From Candidatus Poribacteria bacterium (GTDB lineage: Bacteria > Poribacteria > WGA-4E > WGA-3G), in assembly GCA_026702755.1 (NCBI GenBank), contig JAPPBX010000061.1, forward strand, positions 1 through 64,000: a DNA stretch of 64,000 nt. The letters are read 5' to 3'. The translations under genes were made by a program, and so were the position numbers. Positions 1-7,983 of this stretch are shown here, piece by piece. Position 1 is the first letter of the stretch; every line of letters starts with the position of its first letter. The notes beneath the pieces were generated by a model, which made no database searches, was not told the DNA's origin, and was given only the letters and a program-made list of their open reading frames with translations.

Positions 1-169
1 AAAATTGCTGCTGGATCTGCTTCCATGGGCGGCGGGTAATCATCTCACTCCAGAATCCCCATAAGGTCACCAGTCCTAACAACCCAGACAGAATAAAGAA
101 CAAAGCAGAATACGACTTACTCTCAGCAGGAATTTCCTTTTTGTTCCTCACGAAATCTTCTCCCTCCAT
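1..169 (-). CDS. N-terminus of a membrane-anchored subunit following cytochrome b (partial; probably c-type cytochrome)
   Basis: The frame opens at an ATG on the minus strand (167-169) and runs off the left edge, so only about 56 residues are visible. They comprise a charged N-terminus (MEGEDFVRNKKEIPAES), one hydrophobic membrane segment (ALFFILSGLLGLVTLWGF), then a basic stretch (TRRPWKQIQQQF). No haem motif falls within the window. The gene follows the Rieske and two cytochrome b genes in the same direction, about 60 bp after the subunit-IV-like gene. In related bc complexes this slot usually holds a membrane-anchored cytochrome c. That role is inferred from position; the visible sequence only shows a single-pass anchor. 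Confidence 0.6.
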   Translation of the reverse strand, partial: MEGEDFVRNKKEIPAESKSYSALFFILSGLLGLVTLWGFWSEMITRRPWKQIQQQF

Positions 170-230
170 GTCGATTAATACATTACGATGTCATTGCCAA
201 TAATATACCGTAAAGGGTGCGACCGCCTCG

Positions 231-1097
231 TTAGATATTGAACCACGGGGATACCCAGATATATTTTATATCCAAAGTCAAGCGCAGGATCATTTTTATC
301 GGCAGCGCGAGCATAGTTAAGAACAGAAATGAGACGATGATATATCGAACAAGACCAAGCTCCTGCAGGAAATGGCTACCTTTACGCTTCCATAAGTAGA
401 AAATAGGACCGATCGCGAAATAGCCCGCAACGACAACAAACCCGAAAAAGTTCGCAGTATTTGGATCTCGAATGCCGAAAAGATACGACAAATTCACGTT
501 CGTCAATGGAACAACAAGGTGCGGGTCCCACTTCTCCCAAGGCATAAAGAAATTCCATCCGGGGCCTCTGAGGAATGTACCGACAACCATCAAAACAATC
601 CATAAAATAATAAATCCGAAGCAGAATACGCTGAGCGCGAACGGACGCTCCTTGATTGTATAATAACCCTTACCTTTTGGATTTGTGTCAATGTAGGGAA
701 TAGCTATCAAGCCCGCGATAATCAGACCCGGCAGCACCACCCCGGCAATCCATGGGTCGAAGTAAACAAGCATTTCTTGGAGTGCAAGGAAATACCACGG
801 GGCTTTAGAAGGGTTCGGTGTCTTCGTCGGGTCGCTCGGTTCCTCAAGCGGCGCATCAATCATAATCGACCAAACACCCAGCACCAACATCACGATAATC
901 GCACAGATAAACTCATTTCGGCACAGGTAGGGCCACACGTAGACTTTATCGTTAAGAGCGGCATCCGAAGGGACACCTGTCTTGTCCGTCTGGCGTGCCT
1001 GTCGATATGAAAGCCAAATAAAATAAGGTATCAAAAAGAGAATAGCAACAATGGGGACATTATCCGGTTTCGTCACCAGTGCTATAAAATTCTCCAT
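231..1097 (-). CDS. petD: Cytochrome b C-terminal half (subunit IV-like) of a bc-type complex
   Basis: Integral membrane subunit of a quinol:cytochrome c oxidoreductase, carrying the quinol-oxidation (Qo) side of a split cytochrome b. About seven hydrophobic helices are visible in 288 aa, longer than the roughly 160-aa plant-type subunit IV. The segment TPNPSKAPWYFLALQEML (around residues 93-110) matches the conserved region that normally carries the PEWY motif. Here the motif reads A-P-W-Y, so the usual Glu is absent. A second long loop (GPGWNFFMPW) follows. It lies about 90 bp downstream of the cytochrome b N-terminal half in one operon with the Rieske gene. The family assignment is firm; the exact electron acceptor is unknown. 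Confidence 0.85.
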   Translation of the reverse strand: MENFIALVTKPDNVPIVAILFLIPYFIWLSYRQARQTDKTGVPSDAALNDKVYVWPYLCRNEFICAIIVMLVLGVWSIMIDAPLEEPSDPTKTPNPSKAPWYFLALQEMLVYFDPWIAGVVLPGLIIAGLIAIPYIDTNPKGKGYYTIKERPFALSVFCFGFIILWIVLMVVGTFLRGPGWNFFMPWEKWDPHLVVPLTNVNLSYLFGIRDPNTANFFGFVVVAGYFAIGPIFYLWKRKGSHFLQELGLVRYIIVSFLFLTMLALPIKMILRLTLDIKYIWVSPWFNI

Positions 1098-1187
1098 ATT
1101 CTGCTCCTTTGAAGATTGGATTCCTTGCCCATGCTAATAGGGACCGCGTCCCATTCACCACACAAAAGATTCGCTGCTACATTTCCT

Positions 1188-1958
1188 TTATAGAGGGCCA
1201 GAGATGCCGCCATCTTTACGCACACGCCAGAAATGCAAAGCCATCAGCACGCTTGCTAACAACGGAACTGCAACGCAGTGTAAAATATAGAACCTCAACA
1301 GCGTTGAGGGACCTACTATTGTACCCGCCAGCAGTGCAAATCGGACATCGTTCGCTTGTGTGATGTCTTGCGGAGCAAATGGGCCTTCATGTCCTAAAAC
1401 CGGGGTCGCACGTGCCATGTTCGTTCCTACAGTCACAGCCCAAAATGCCAATTGATCCCAAGGTAACAAGTAACCCGTGAAACTCAGGAAAAATGTCACG
1501 AGTAACAAGATAACACCGACTGCCCAGTTGAACTCTCGTGGTTTCTTATACGAACCCGTCAAGAAAACCCTAAACATGTGCAACATCACCGAGATAACCA
1601 TCCCGTGTGCCGCCCAGCGGTGCATGTTCCGCAGAAGCATCCCAAATGGAATATCAAATTCAAGGTACTGGACATCGTGGAAAGCATATTCAGCCGTTGG
1701 ACGGTAATAGAACATTAGGAGCACGCCGGTGACGGCTGTCACGAGAAACATGAGAAAAGTGATGCCGCCCATGCACCATGTAAAGCGGAAGTTCAGTGCA
1801 TGCCGAGAAATCCGAGGAGGATGGAGATGCAACCAGACGTTTTGGAGAACCTGTAAGGTGTAGCGACGCCCCGTTTGTTCATATCCGTGGCGGAATATAG
1901 AGCGCCAAATGTCGGAATTCGTAATCTTTTCTTTGAGCCCTTTACGTTCTTCGTTCAT
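1188..1958 (-). CDS. petB: Cytochrome b N-terminal half (b6-like), di-haem subunit
   Basis: Di-haem membrane subunit that shuttles electrons from the quinol site across the membrane. At 256 aa it matches a split (b6-type) cytochrome b. Visible haem-ligand histidines sit in RNMHRWAAHGMV and in a helix near the C-terminus (LHCVAVPLLASVLMALHFW). The conserved SFTGYLLPWDQLAFWA segment marks the Qo-site region. Four hydrophobic helices are apparent. The gene lies between the Rieske gene upstream and the subunit-IV-like gene downstream, all leftward, so the three make the core of one bc complex. The call is secure from motifs and order. Confidence 0.92.
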   Translation of the reverse strand: MNEERKGLKEKITNSDIWRSIFRHGYEQTGRRYTLQVLQNVWLHLHPPRISRHALNFRFTWCMGGITFLMFLVTAVTGVLLMFYYRPTAEYAFHDVQYLEFDIPFGMLLRNMHRWAAHGMVISVMLHMFRVFLTGSYKKPREFNWAVGVILLLVTFFLSFTGYLLPWDQLAFWAVTVGTNMARATPVLGHEGPFAPQDITQANDVRFALLAGTIVGPSTLLRFYILHCVAVPLLASVLMALHFWRVRKDGGISGPL

Positions 1959-2064
1959 ACTTTCTTTAGCAAGTTTCGACGTGGACTTTAGCAGTACGTT
2001 GCCCCCACAACGCCGAAACCCCTTTTCTGCCTAACCGAAGCCAGGCACAAATGCTCTCCTTTCT

Positions 2065-2598
2065 TCAGACCTTCAAAAAGGAGCCTGGATCGGTCCACTG
2101 CCCCTTCTCACCTAAAAACTTCACAGACTTGTCGATTTCGATCTGGCCATCTTCTGCTAACGTAATTTTAACCCGTTCAAGAGGTCGTGGCGCCGGACCC
2201 TCGTAGTTTAAGCCCTCTCGGTCAAAACCACTACCGTGACACGGACACTTGAATTTGTTTTCAGAGCCGAGCCAGCGAGGTGTGCATCCGAGGTGTGTAC
2301 AGATAGTTAAAAGTGCATAGAATTCACCGTCCTGTTTTCGGACAATCCAGACACCAAACGGCTCTTTTTTGAACTTTTCACTAACGCTGCCCGGTGGATA
2401 TTCAGCCGGAAATCCTGCTTTAAAAACGGAGGAGGGTTCAAACAGCACGCGTGGATACAGATACCGAACCAATCCCGGTCCGAAGGCCAAACCCGATGCT
2501 GCAACGAAAGTCCCCCAACCGAGAGATTTGAAAAATTTACGTCGCGATTCCACTTCTACCCCCGAATCTTGCAGGCAATGCTTACACGCAACACCCAC
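2065..2598 (-). CDS. Rieske [2Fe-2S] iron-sulfur protein, Tat-exported
   Basis: Rieske subunit of the bc complex; its 2Fe-2S cluster takes one electron from quinol and passes it to a cytochrome c. Cluster-binding boxes are visible as CTHLGC (near residue 122) and CPCHGSGFD (near residue 138). The N-terminus carries a twin-arginine signal-anchor (ESRRKFFKSLGWGTF) followed by a hydrophobic stretch, so the folded protein is exported and stays anchored. A short Cys-containing leader (ACKHCLQD) precedes the Arg pair. It is the first gene of a leftward operon with the two cytochrome b halves and has a consensus promoter about 180 bp upstream. Confidence 0.93.
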   Translation of the reverse strand: MGVACKHCLQDSGVEVESRRKFFKSLGWGTFVAASGLAFGPGLVRYLYPRVLFEPSSVFKAGFPAEYPPGSVSEKFKKEPFGVWIVRKQDGEFYALLTICTHLGCTPRWLGSENKFKCPCHGSGFDREGLNYEGPAPRPLERVKITLAEDGQIEIDKSVKFLGEKGQWTDPGSFLKV

Positions 2599-2774
2599 GA
2601 ATTATAAGGCAAATCGTATATTATTATAAACCAGTTGAAAATAAATGTCACCAAAATCTTGCCGCATTTGAAAGTCCGTTTTACACAAACAGGACAGGCG
2701 CATCAATTTCAGATTGGTTTGATTAAAAGAGCACAAAGTTTGCCCAAAGCAATTTCACGCCACGAGCGTTAATT

Positions 2775-2803
2775 ATTATAACATGTCTTCAAAAGTTTGT
2801 CAA
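2775..2803 (-). promoter_or_regulatory. Sigma-70 promoter for the Rieske/cytochrome b operon
   Basis: On the minus strand TTGACA (2803-2798), a 17-bp spacer and TATAAT (2780-2775) make a perfect consensus promoter. It points at the Rieske gene start at 2598, giving a leader of about 170 nt. The rest of the 2599-3056 gap is AT-rich and also holds the divergent promoter for the LamG gene; nothing else was recognised there. Confidence 0.8.
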
Positions 2804-2970
2804 CCACTTTTTAAATTTTTTCACAGAATTTTAAAAAAAATTATAGGTGAACACGCCCTTTCTTTTCGATCAACATTTTAAAGGACTGCAAAGCTCAACA
2901 AAACGGACAGAGTCTATAGGAAATCGCTGAGGTGAACTATCCAATTTGTAACAAAACGAGCAAAATTTTG

Positions 2971-2999
2971 TTCAATTCTTCAACGATTTATGATATAAT
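2971..2999 (+). promoter_or_regulatory. Sigma-70 promoter for the LamG gene
   Basis: TTCAAT (2971-2976), a 17-bp spacer and a perfect TATAAT (2994-2999) lie about 58 bp before the ATG at 3057. A strong AAGGAGG ribosome-binding site (3043-3049) fixes that start. Confidence 0.7.
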
Positions 3000-3056
3000 C
3001 TACCCGATGATTTCCCAGTTTTCAGGAACCAGCAACCGAACGAAGGAGGAACCAAG

Positions 3057-3842
3057 ATGATACGCTTGATAATCAGTTTAATCACCATAACTCTCATGTT
3101 TACACAACTTAGCACCGCTGAAATTGACCCAGAATCTATTGTTGGTGCGTGGTTGTTCAACGAAAAAAGTGGAAAAGTCGCTGCAGATTCATCCGACAAT
3201 GGCAACGATGGTGACCTTGTTGGCGGTGCTAAATGGGTGAAGGGTAAATTCGGTAACGCCATTGAACTTAACGGTAAGGATGCTTGGGTCACTGTGCCAG
3301 AAATTGGACCACTTGAGGACTTTACACTCCTAAAATGGTTTAATTCGACAGGTAGGGTTGGGCTGTGGAGATGTTTCTTTAACCGTGATGGTTGGTCTCC
3401 TGGGTTTGTCCACTATCAATTCCGTCCAGACAACAAGATGGAGATGGCGATTCACTCCAACAACCCAGTGCGACATCCGGGTTGGCCCAATTCGGATTTT
3501 ACAGCAGACAAGGATACCCTAAATAAATGGTTTCATCTCGCAGTTGCTTATAGCAGCACGGATGAATTCGTTCGCGTCTACTTCGACGGTGAACTTGATG
3601 CCGAGGGCAAATGGGGTCCCTTGCCCGGAGAATTTGGACCCGGACGTATCGGTTCATGGAGTGGTGGCGGCAGAGAGTGGGAAGGCATGTTCGATGAAAT
3701 GCTACTCTTTGATGTCGCATTGGAGGAAGACGACATTCAAATGCTCATGGAGAACGGTTTAGAAGACACCCTCGCTGTTGAAGCAGCAAACAAAGCTGCA
3801 ACAATTTGGGGTAAAATTAAGTCAGAATTTACGGACAAATAG
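3057..3842 (+). CDS. Secreted LamG/concanavalin-A-like domain protein with C-terminal WGKIK tail
   Basis: Exported protein with an N-terminal signal peptide (about residues 1-21, ending near LSTA). One LamG/ConA-like jelly-roll domain follows, of the type common in marine Planctomycetes-like and poribacterial genomes. The family hallmarks are visible: VGAWLFNEKSGKVAADSS, GGAKWVKGKFGNAIELNG, and a late MFDEMLLFDVALEEDDI strand. Such domains usually bind carbohydrate or protein ligands outside the cell; no catalytic motif was seen. The last residues read ATIWGKIKSEFTDK, a tail shared in form with six beta-propeller proteins elsewhere in this window. It is monocistronic, behind its own promoter, and ends at a GC-rich hairpin. 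Confidence 0.8.
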   Translation: MIRLIISLITITLMFTQLSTAEIDPESIVGAWLFNEKSGKVAADSSDNGNDGDLVGGAKWVKGKFGNAIELNGKDAWVTVPEIGPLEDFTLLKWFNSTGRVGLWRCFFNRDGWSPGFVHYQFRPDNKMEMAIHSNNPVRHPGWPNSDFTADKDTLNKWFHLAVAYSSTDEFVRVYFDGELDAEGKWGPLPGEFGPGRIGSWSGGGREWEGMFDEMLLFDVALEEDDIQMLMENGLEDTLAVEAANKAATIWGKIKSEFTDK

Positions 3843-3851
3843 GTAGGCACT

Positions 3852-3887
3852 CTCCGGTAGGCGCGCTTGAAAAGCGCGCCCTCGGAG
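3852..3887. terminator. GC-rich hairpin between convergent genes
   Basis: A perfect 9-bp stem (GGCGCGCTT 3860-3868 / AAGCGCGCC 3872-3880) with a 3-nt loop is enclosed by a second pairing CTCCG/CGGAG (3852-3856 / 3883-3887). It sits just past the LamG stop and before the 3' end of the convergent QueC-TIR gene. There is no clear T-tract, so terminator function is likely but not proven. Confidence 0.5.
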
Positions 3888-3945
3888 GTATGATTGGAAT
3901 TTCTTATTGATATACTTTAGCAGAGGCAATTTTTTCATAATAGAT

Positions 3946-5973
3946 TCAGGTCTGATTGAGATCCTCAACAGCCTTTCTGATTCCCCTTGCAATATTCACA
4001 AATGCCTCATCTTGATTTTCCCATCGTGTCACAGCCTTCGCGTCCCTAGGTAATGCTTGAAGTCTACCAAAGGGTGCGTCTTTCCAGTCAACAGGACGAA
4101 GTATTACTGGAATCACACGGGCTTCTTCAGCGTTGTACCTTTCCAGTGCTCGATTCATCTCAACATCATAACAATAATCGGATGCAAGGAAGTCAGAACT
4201 AATAAGCAGGAGTATTATATGAGCAGTATTCAGATGCTCATGAATCTCTCCTTCCCATTCTCTACCAGCCCCTATTTTTCGATCATGCCAATCTATGATG
4301 ACTTTCTGCCTTCTCAAAATAGATAGGTGGTTCTCAAGTTGTTGCCGTAACTCTTCATCTTGATGTGAGTAAGCATAAAAAAGTTTAACACTATTTGGCT
4401 CCAATCTTGAATTCATTGTTCTACTCCGTTGTTGTTCTTGAATTGGTTCGGGTAAATACTCTCTTTCCGCAATCATTTGGAGAAACGAACCTTCTGGTAA
4501 TAGAAGAAACGGATCATCATGTATCGCTTGTATTCTGCGGATGGCAGCACCTACTTGTTTACCATGACGACAACAGAGTTCCCAAATGTTTTCAACTTTC
4601 TCCTGCTCGTTCGCTCCAGGAATATAATCAATGAAATCAGCTAACTCACTAAACATTTGTAAATAAAAGCCGTCCAGATTCAATGAAGCGAACTCCTTTG
4701 CTTGATAAACATAATCAAGTAACATAGTCTTAACTTCATCATTCTCAATTCCGCTGCGAATAAAATCCGAGGTGTAAATACCAACATCGTCCACATCATC
4801 CAATTCCGAACCATAGGCGGCGAATCTTCTATCAATACATTGCGAGCAACCACCACAATGAGTCACTTTCCCACGATTATGGGATGTATGGCTGCAAGAT
4901 ACCGTACTTGAGATTAAATCTCTTCGTCCAACTTTACTTAGGATATGAAAGATATCTGTTTTGGTTTTCCATAGGAAAGGGGTAACAATTTTGACCCTCG
5001 GTTGATCGGTTTCTGCAAACAAATGAAAGAGATTTTCAAGAAAAGCTATCGTCTTTGGATGCGTTGTACGGCTAGCCCTTGCGTTCATCTGATTCTGTTG
5101 AGTGGGAAAATTTATTGAAGTTACTCCGTTCTCATAAACAAAAATTTCTCGCTGAGAAAAAGCGTACGCCAATGCATAAGCGATAGATGTGTATAAAAAA
5201 GCGCGGGTTCGCTGTGTTTCTTCTTTCCGTCCAATTCCGTGTAAGCTGCAATTAAATTTGTAGTATTTGATTCGATTTGGATAATACTGTTCAAGGGCAT
5301 CAACTAGTTGATCTTGCGTTTTTGCTGTCGCGGGCTGACCAGAGCGATGACTAACGAGGTAAAGTTGGTCGGAAGAACTTTCAAGCTCGCTAACGATTCC
5401 AGCCAACGAATCAAGTCCACCTGAAAAAAGTATAATTTTTGTATTTTGCTGGGATTCAATTTGAAACTCCTCACCATCAAACAAGCCTGATAGTTGGGTT
5501 GAATGTCCGGGCTGAAAGGTAAAATGATAAGCTTGATCCCCTGACATGAAAACAAGGGCCTCTTTAAGTTTTTCCTTCACCTCAATAGTGTTCCAGAAAT
5601 CCCAATCCCGGACCTTAATGGCAAAGTGAAATAATCGCGACCAACCATGGTACTCCACACTGGTTTTATTTCCACGTAAAATCAGCCGATCCGCACAAAA
5701 GACATAGGTGGCAATCTCCAATAAATCAAGAATACGATCCGGAAGATGACCAACACTACGGACAAAGCTGGACAAAGAAAGGTTGACATTTTGGGTGTTG
5801 TTAGCAGCCTCACTATATTCAAGAATCAAAGGTTCATATTGAGCCCATTGCTGAGGCAAATCAGCACCGTTACATAGGGGACAATTCGAGGAGAGACATT
5901 TCTCATTCCTTATCGTCCTCCTGTTGCAAGGCATCACGTATCTTCCCAAAAGCGACTGAGAGAAATCCCTCAA
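3946..5973 (-). CDS. QueC-like PP-loop enzyme fused to a C-terminal TIR domain (probable antiphage protein)
   Basis: The protein has 675 aa from the first ATG. A Cys-rich N-terminus (C26, C31, C34) leads into a QueC/7-cyano-7-deazaguanine-synthase-like domain. That domain shows the PP-loop SGGLDS at 184-189 and a zinc-site pattern C360-x12-C373-x2-C376-x2-C379. A linker is followed by a TIR domain from about 529 to 670, with LFYAYSHQDEE at its start and a putative NADase glutamate at E605 (SDYCYDVEM). Canonical QueC makes preQ0. QueC-like proteins in defence systems are known to attach a deazaguanine to a partner protein's N-terminal glycine. TIR domains often degrade or cyclise NAD. The upstream gene overlaps by 71 nt; starting at M14 (5934) would reduce this to 32 nt. 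A direct QueC-TIR fusion is unusual. Domain calls are firm; the role is inference. Confidence 0.8.
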   Translation of the reverse strand: MRDFSQSLLGRYVMPCNRRTIRNEKCLSSNCPLCNGADLPQQWAQYEPLILEYSEAANNTQNVNLSLSSFVRSVGHLPDRILDLLEIATYVFCADRLILRGNKTSVEYHGWSRLFHFAIKVRDWDFWNTIEVKEKLKEALVFMSGDQAYHFTFQPGHSTQLSGLFDGEEFQIESQQNTKIILFSGGLDSLAGIVSELESSSDQLYLVSHRSGQPATAKTQDQLVDALEQYYPNRIKYYKFNCSLHGIGRKEETQRTRAFLYTSIAYALAYAFSQREIFVYENGVTSINFPTQQNQMNARASRTTHPKTIAFLENLFHLFAETDQPRVKIVTPFLWKTKTDIFHILSKVGRRDLISSTVSCSHTSHNRGKVTHCGGCSQCIDRRFAAYGSELDDVDDVGIYTSDFIRSGIENDEVKTMLLDYVYQAKEFASLNLDGFYLQMFSELADFIDYIPGANEQEKVENIWELCCRHGKQVGAAIRRIQAIHDDPFLLLPEGSFLQMIAEREYLPEPIQEQQRSRTMNSRLEPNSVKLFYAYSHQDEELRQQLENHLSILRRQKVIIDWHDRKIGAGREWEGEIHEHLNTAHIILLLISSDFLASDYCYDVEMNRALERYNAEEARVIPVILRPVDWKDAPFGRLQALPRDAKAVTRWENQDEAFVNIARGIRKAVEDLNQT

Positions 5974-6688
5974 TTTCTTTTTCGTTTGGAACGCCTCCTT
6001 TTAAGCGTTCATTAAACCAACCCGCCGCAAAAGACTGTGTAATCTTCGCCGTCTCAAAGGCATGCAAGGAAATATCATCAACATGTTTTGCAAGTTGTTG
6101 ATTAAATTGGGCTCGTTCGTCAATACCCCCCAAAGTCGCTGGGGATGCTCTTTGAAGAAAATATTCTAAATACCGTTGCGTAAACTTTGCGAAAAACAGA
6201 CGCGATAACTCACAGAATCCTGCGCCACTTCCGGCTTTACGCCACACTTCAAACGGATCCTCCAATGACTTGAAAAGACTCCCTGTTGTTGGTTGATTCT
6301 GATGGTACCAAATAGAAATTGCATCACTAGCAGCTTTTTGCGCCATTTCACCGTACTCAAGAGAATCTTTCTTTGGTGCAACATAAGCATTGACAGCTTT
6401 CGCAAACGAAAGTGGTGTAAGATTATCAGGAAGTTCAATCCCAATATTCAATAGCCAGGCTTGTGGATCTGTTTCACGTGAAGCAATAGCAAGATTGACA
6501 AGGAATTGAAACGTCCCCAAAACGCCATCATCTCGTTCAATATGACGAAACCGAGACCTAACATTCTGGATTGTCTTTTGGGCAATGTCCGCGACTTCGG
6601 CATCAGATATATGCTCCCCAGCAATCAATTGAGCAATATCCTGCCACCTTTGACTTGTCGGAAGAACACCTATTCGCCTATGACCCAT
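5903..6688 (-). CDS. Met-Gly-initiating 261-aa protein, partner of the QueC-TIR gene
   Basis: I do not recognise a named family with certainty. The protein starts MGHRRIGVLPTSQRW, so Gly2 would be exposed after Met removal. The rest looks mostly helical and soluble, with a central GTFQFLVNLAIASRETDPQ segment and a charged C-terminus. It is co-transcribed with the QueC-TIR gene and overlaps it. The gene lies behind its own TTGACG-17-TATACT promoter with a 120-nt leader. QueC-like defence enzymes in Qat and type IV CBASS act together with a small partner or a nucleotidyltransferase that starts Met-Gly. This protein may be that kind of substrate, which is inference. It could also be a phage sensor or an adaptor for the TIR effector. 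Confidence 0.6.
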   Translation of the reverse strand: MGHRRIGVLPTSQRWQDIAQLIAGEHISDAEVADIAQKTIQNVRSRFRHIERDDGVLGTFQFLVNLAIASRETDPQAWLLNIGIELPDNLTPLSFAKAVNAYVAPKKDSLEYGEMAQKAASDAISIWYHQNQPTTGSLFKSLEDPFEVWRKAGSGAGFCELSRLFFAKFTQRYLEYFLQRASPATLGGIDERAQFNQQLAKHVDDISLHAFETAKITQSFAAGWFNERLKGGVPNEKEIEGFLSVAFGKIRDALQQEDDKE

Positions 6689-6752
6689 TTTTGATCTCCG
6701 GTTTACAACTTTTTACCATTTACATGATATTGCGATATTTTTGGTTGTTGAG

Positions 6753-6774
6753 CATATCAATCAAACTCGATATG
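6753..6774. promoter_or_regulatory. Inverted repeat in the leader of the Met-Gly/QueC-TIR operon
   Basis: CATATC (6753-6758) and GATATG (6769-6774) form a perfect 6-bp inverted repeat with a 10-nt centre. It sits about 40-60 nt downstream of the -10 box and before the ATG at 6688. This is a candidate operator or leader hairpin; no regulator gene lies adjacent. Confidence 0.35.
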
Positions 6775-6814
6775 ATATTCATTAACGCGTCTACAGATTG
6801 AGATTAGCATAGAA

Positions 6815-6843
6815 AGTATAAATGCAATTCCAACGCGCGTCAA
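6815..6843 (-). promoter_or_regulatory. Sigma-70 promoter for the Met-Gly/QueC-TIR operon
   Basis: On the minus strand TTGACG (6843-6838), a 17-bp spacer and TATACT (6820-6815) give a near-consensus promoter. It lies in the 200-bp gap after the nuclease gene, so the two-gene QueC-TIR unit can be expressed separately from the methyltransferase/nuclease pair. Confidence 0.7.
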
Positions 6844-6888
6844 CTCTTTTCAGAAAATAGCAAACTGAATGCCTTGATGTGACGGATA

Positions 6889-7983
6889 CTACTGCTTAAT
6901 CACGAATATTACATCTGCTTCAGTTGAGTAAGGTTCACCTTCCCAGAGGAAATCCAACTGAAAACCAATATCTTGACCGACCTCGGTTAAATAATTGGTC
7001 ACGTGCTCTGAAATTAGGGACCTAGCTCTTTTCAACTTCCACGAATTAAAAAAATCGCTTTTATCTACCAAAACCAAAAATAACCGGTTTGAAGCATCAA
7101 AACGCCGTGTGCCTTGGTTTTCATACAACCATCTAACAAGTGGTTCCGAATTCGCTATACAGTCGTCTAACAATGTCTCTCGGTATTTTTGCAGTTCACG
7201 TATTAGTTTCCGGGCATTACGATGCGGATTGTCGTCGAGTTTACGCCATAAATCTGGAATCAATATTGAATCCGTTGCTGACTTGTCAAATCCTATATCG
7301 AGTTCCCTAGCTAAGCCTTTCATCAATGTTAATTCCGGACGAAAACCACGAGATTTACGATGATCTTTAATATATCCTTCAGGCAAATAGGTGACTTTCA
7401 AATCAAAAGGTTTATTGTTAACGAAAAAGTCAATTTTTTTTATTTGTCCAATTGCTGGAATCACATTGACATGTTCTTTAAAAATATCTTCAATGATGAT
7501 AGAACTCCAATGGTTGTACCATGAAGCTACTACATAAGCCCGCAAACTCTTATGAAGATCGCCTTCTATCTCGTTTTGTAAGGATTCATAAGAGGTAATC
7601 TGTTTTACATATTTGTTCACAATTGTTGTTTCTAAACTATTCTGATGTAATCCTCCCCAATCAAAAGACTGGATTTTATACAACTCATTGATTAACTGTT
7701 GTTCGTTATCGCGTCGAATTTTCCGTTCCTCTTCAAACAATTCTTGTATAATATCATCTATATCTTCCAATTGGATAGCCGATTCATAAATAAACTGCAG
7801 CCACTGTGCTGACTTAAGGTTTCCTACTTCCACTTCAAATTTACGGATTAGGTAATCAAGGTGTTTTTTTCGCGAGAGCGAACGTAGTTTCAAAAACCGC
7901 ATTCCCTCATCTGTCCCCGCAAGTTCTTGAATTTTATCGTTTTTGTAGAGATTCACCGCTGTGTTGAAGTTTAACATCTTCAA
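6889..7983 (-). CDS. PD-(D/E)XK nuclease, probable restriction endonuclease of the adjacent methyltransferase
   Basis: 364-aa protein with a helical N-terminal half and a PD-(D/E)XK nuclease core. Visible core residues are E165 in a helix (SIIIEDIF), D185 in KKIDFFV and D194-x-K196 in KPFDLKVTYLP. This D-x8-D-x-K pattern is typical of type II restriction enzymes and related DNA nucleases. Its ATG overlaps the stop of the upstream DNA methyltransferase by 4 nt (ATGA). The two are therefore translationally coupled and most simply form a restriction-modification pair. I do not recognise a named restriction enzyme. The family call rests on the motif and on context. Confidence 0.65.
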   Translation of the reverse strand: MKMLNFNTAVNLYKNDKIQELAGTDEGMRFLKLRSLSRKKHLDYLIRKFEVEVGNLKSAQWLQFIYESAIQLEDIDDIIQELFEEERKIRRDNEQQLINELYKIQSFDWGGLHQNSLETTIVNKYVKQITSYESLQNEIEGDLHKSLRAYVVASWYNHWSSIIIEDIFKEHVNVIPAIGQIKKIDFFVNNKPFDLKVTYLPEGYIKDHRKSRGFRPELTLMKGLARELDIGFDKSATDSILIPDLWRKLDDNPHRNARKLIRELQKYRETLLDDCIANSEPLVRWLYENQGTRRFDASNRLFLVLVDKSDFFNSWKLKRARSLISEHVTNYLTEVGQDIGFQLDFLWEGEPYSTEADVIFVIKQ

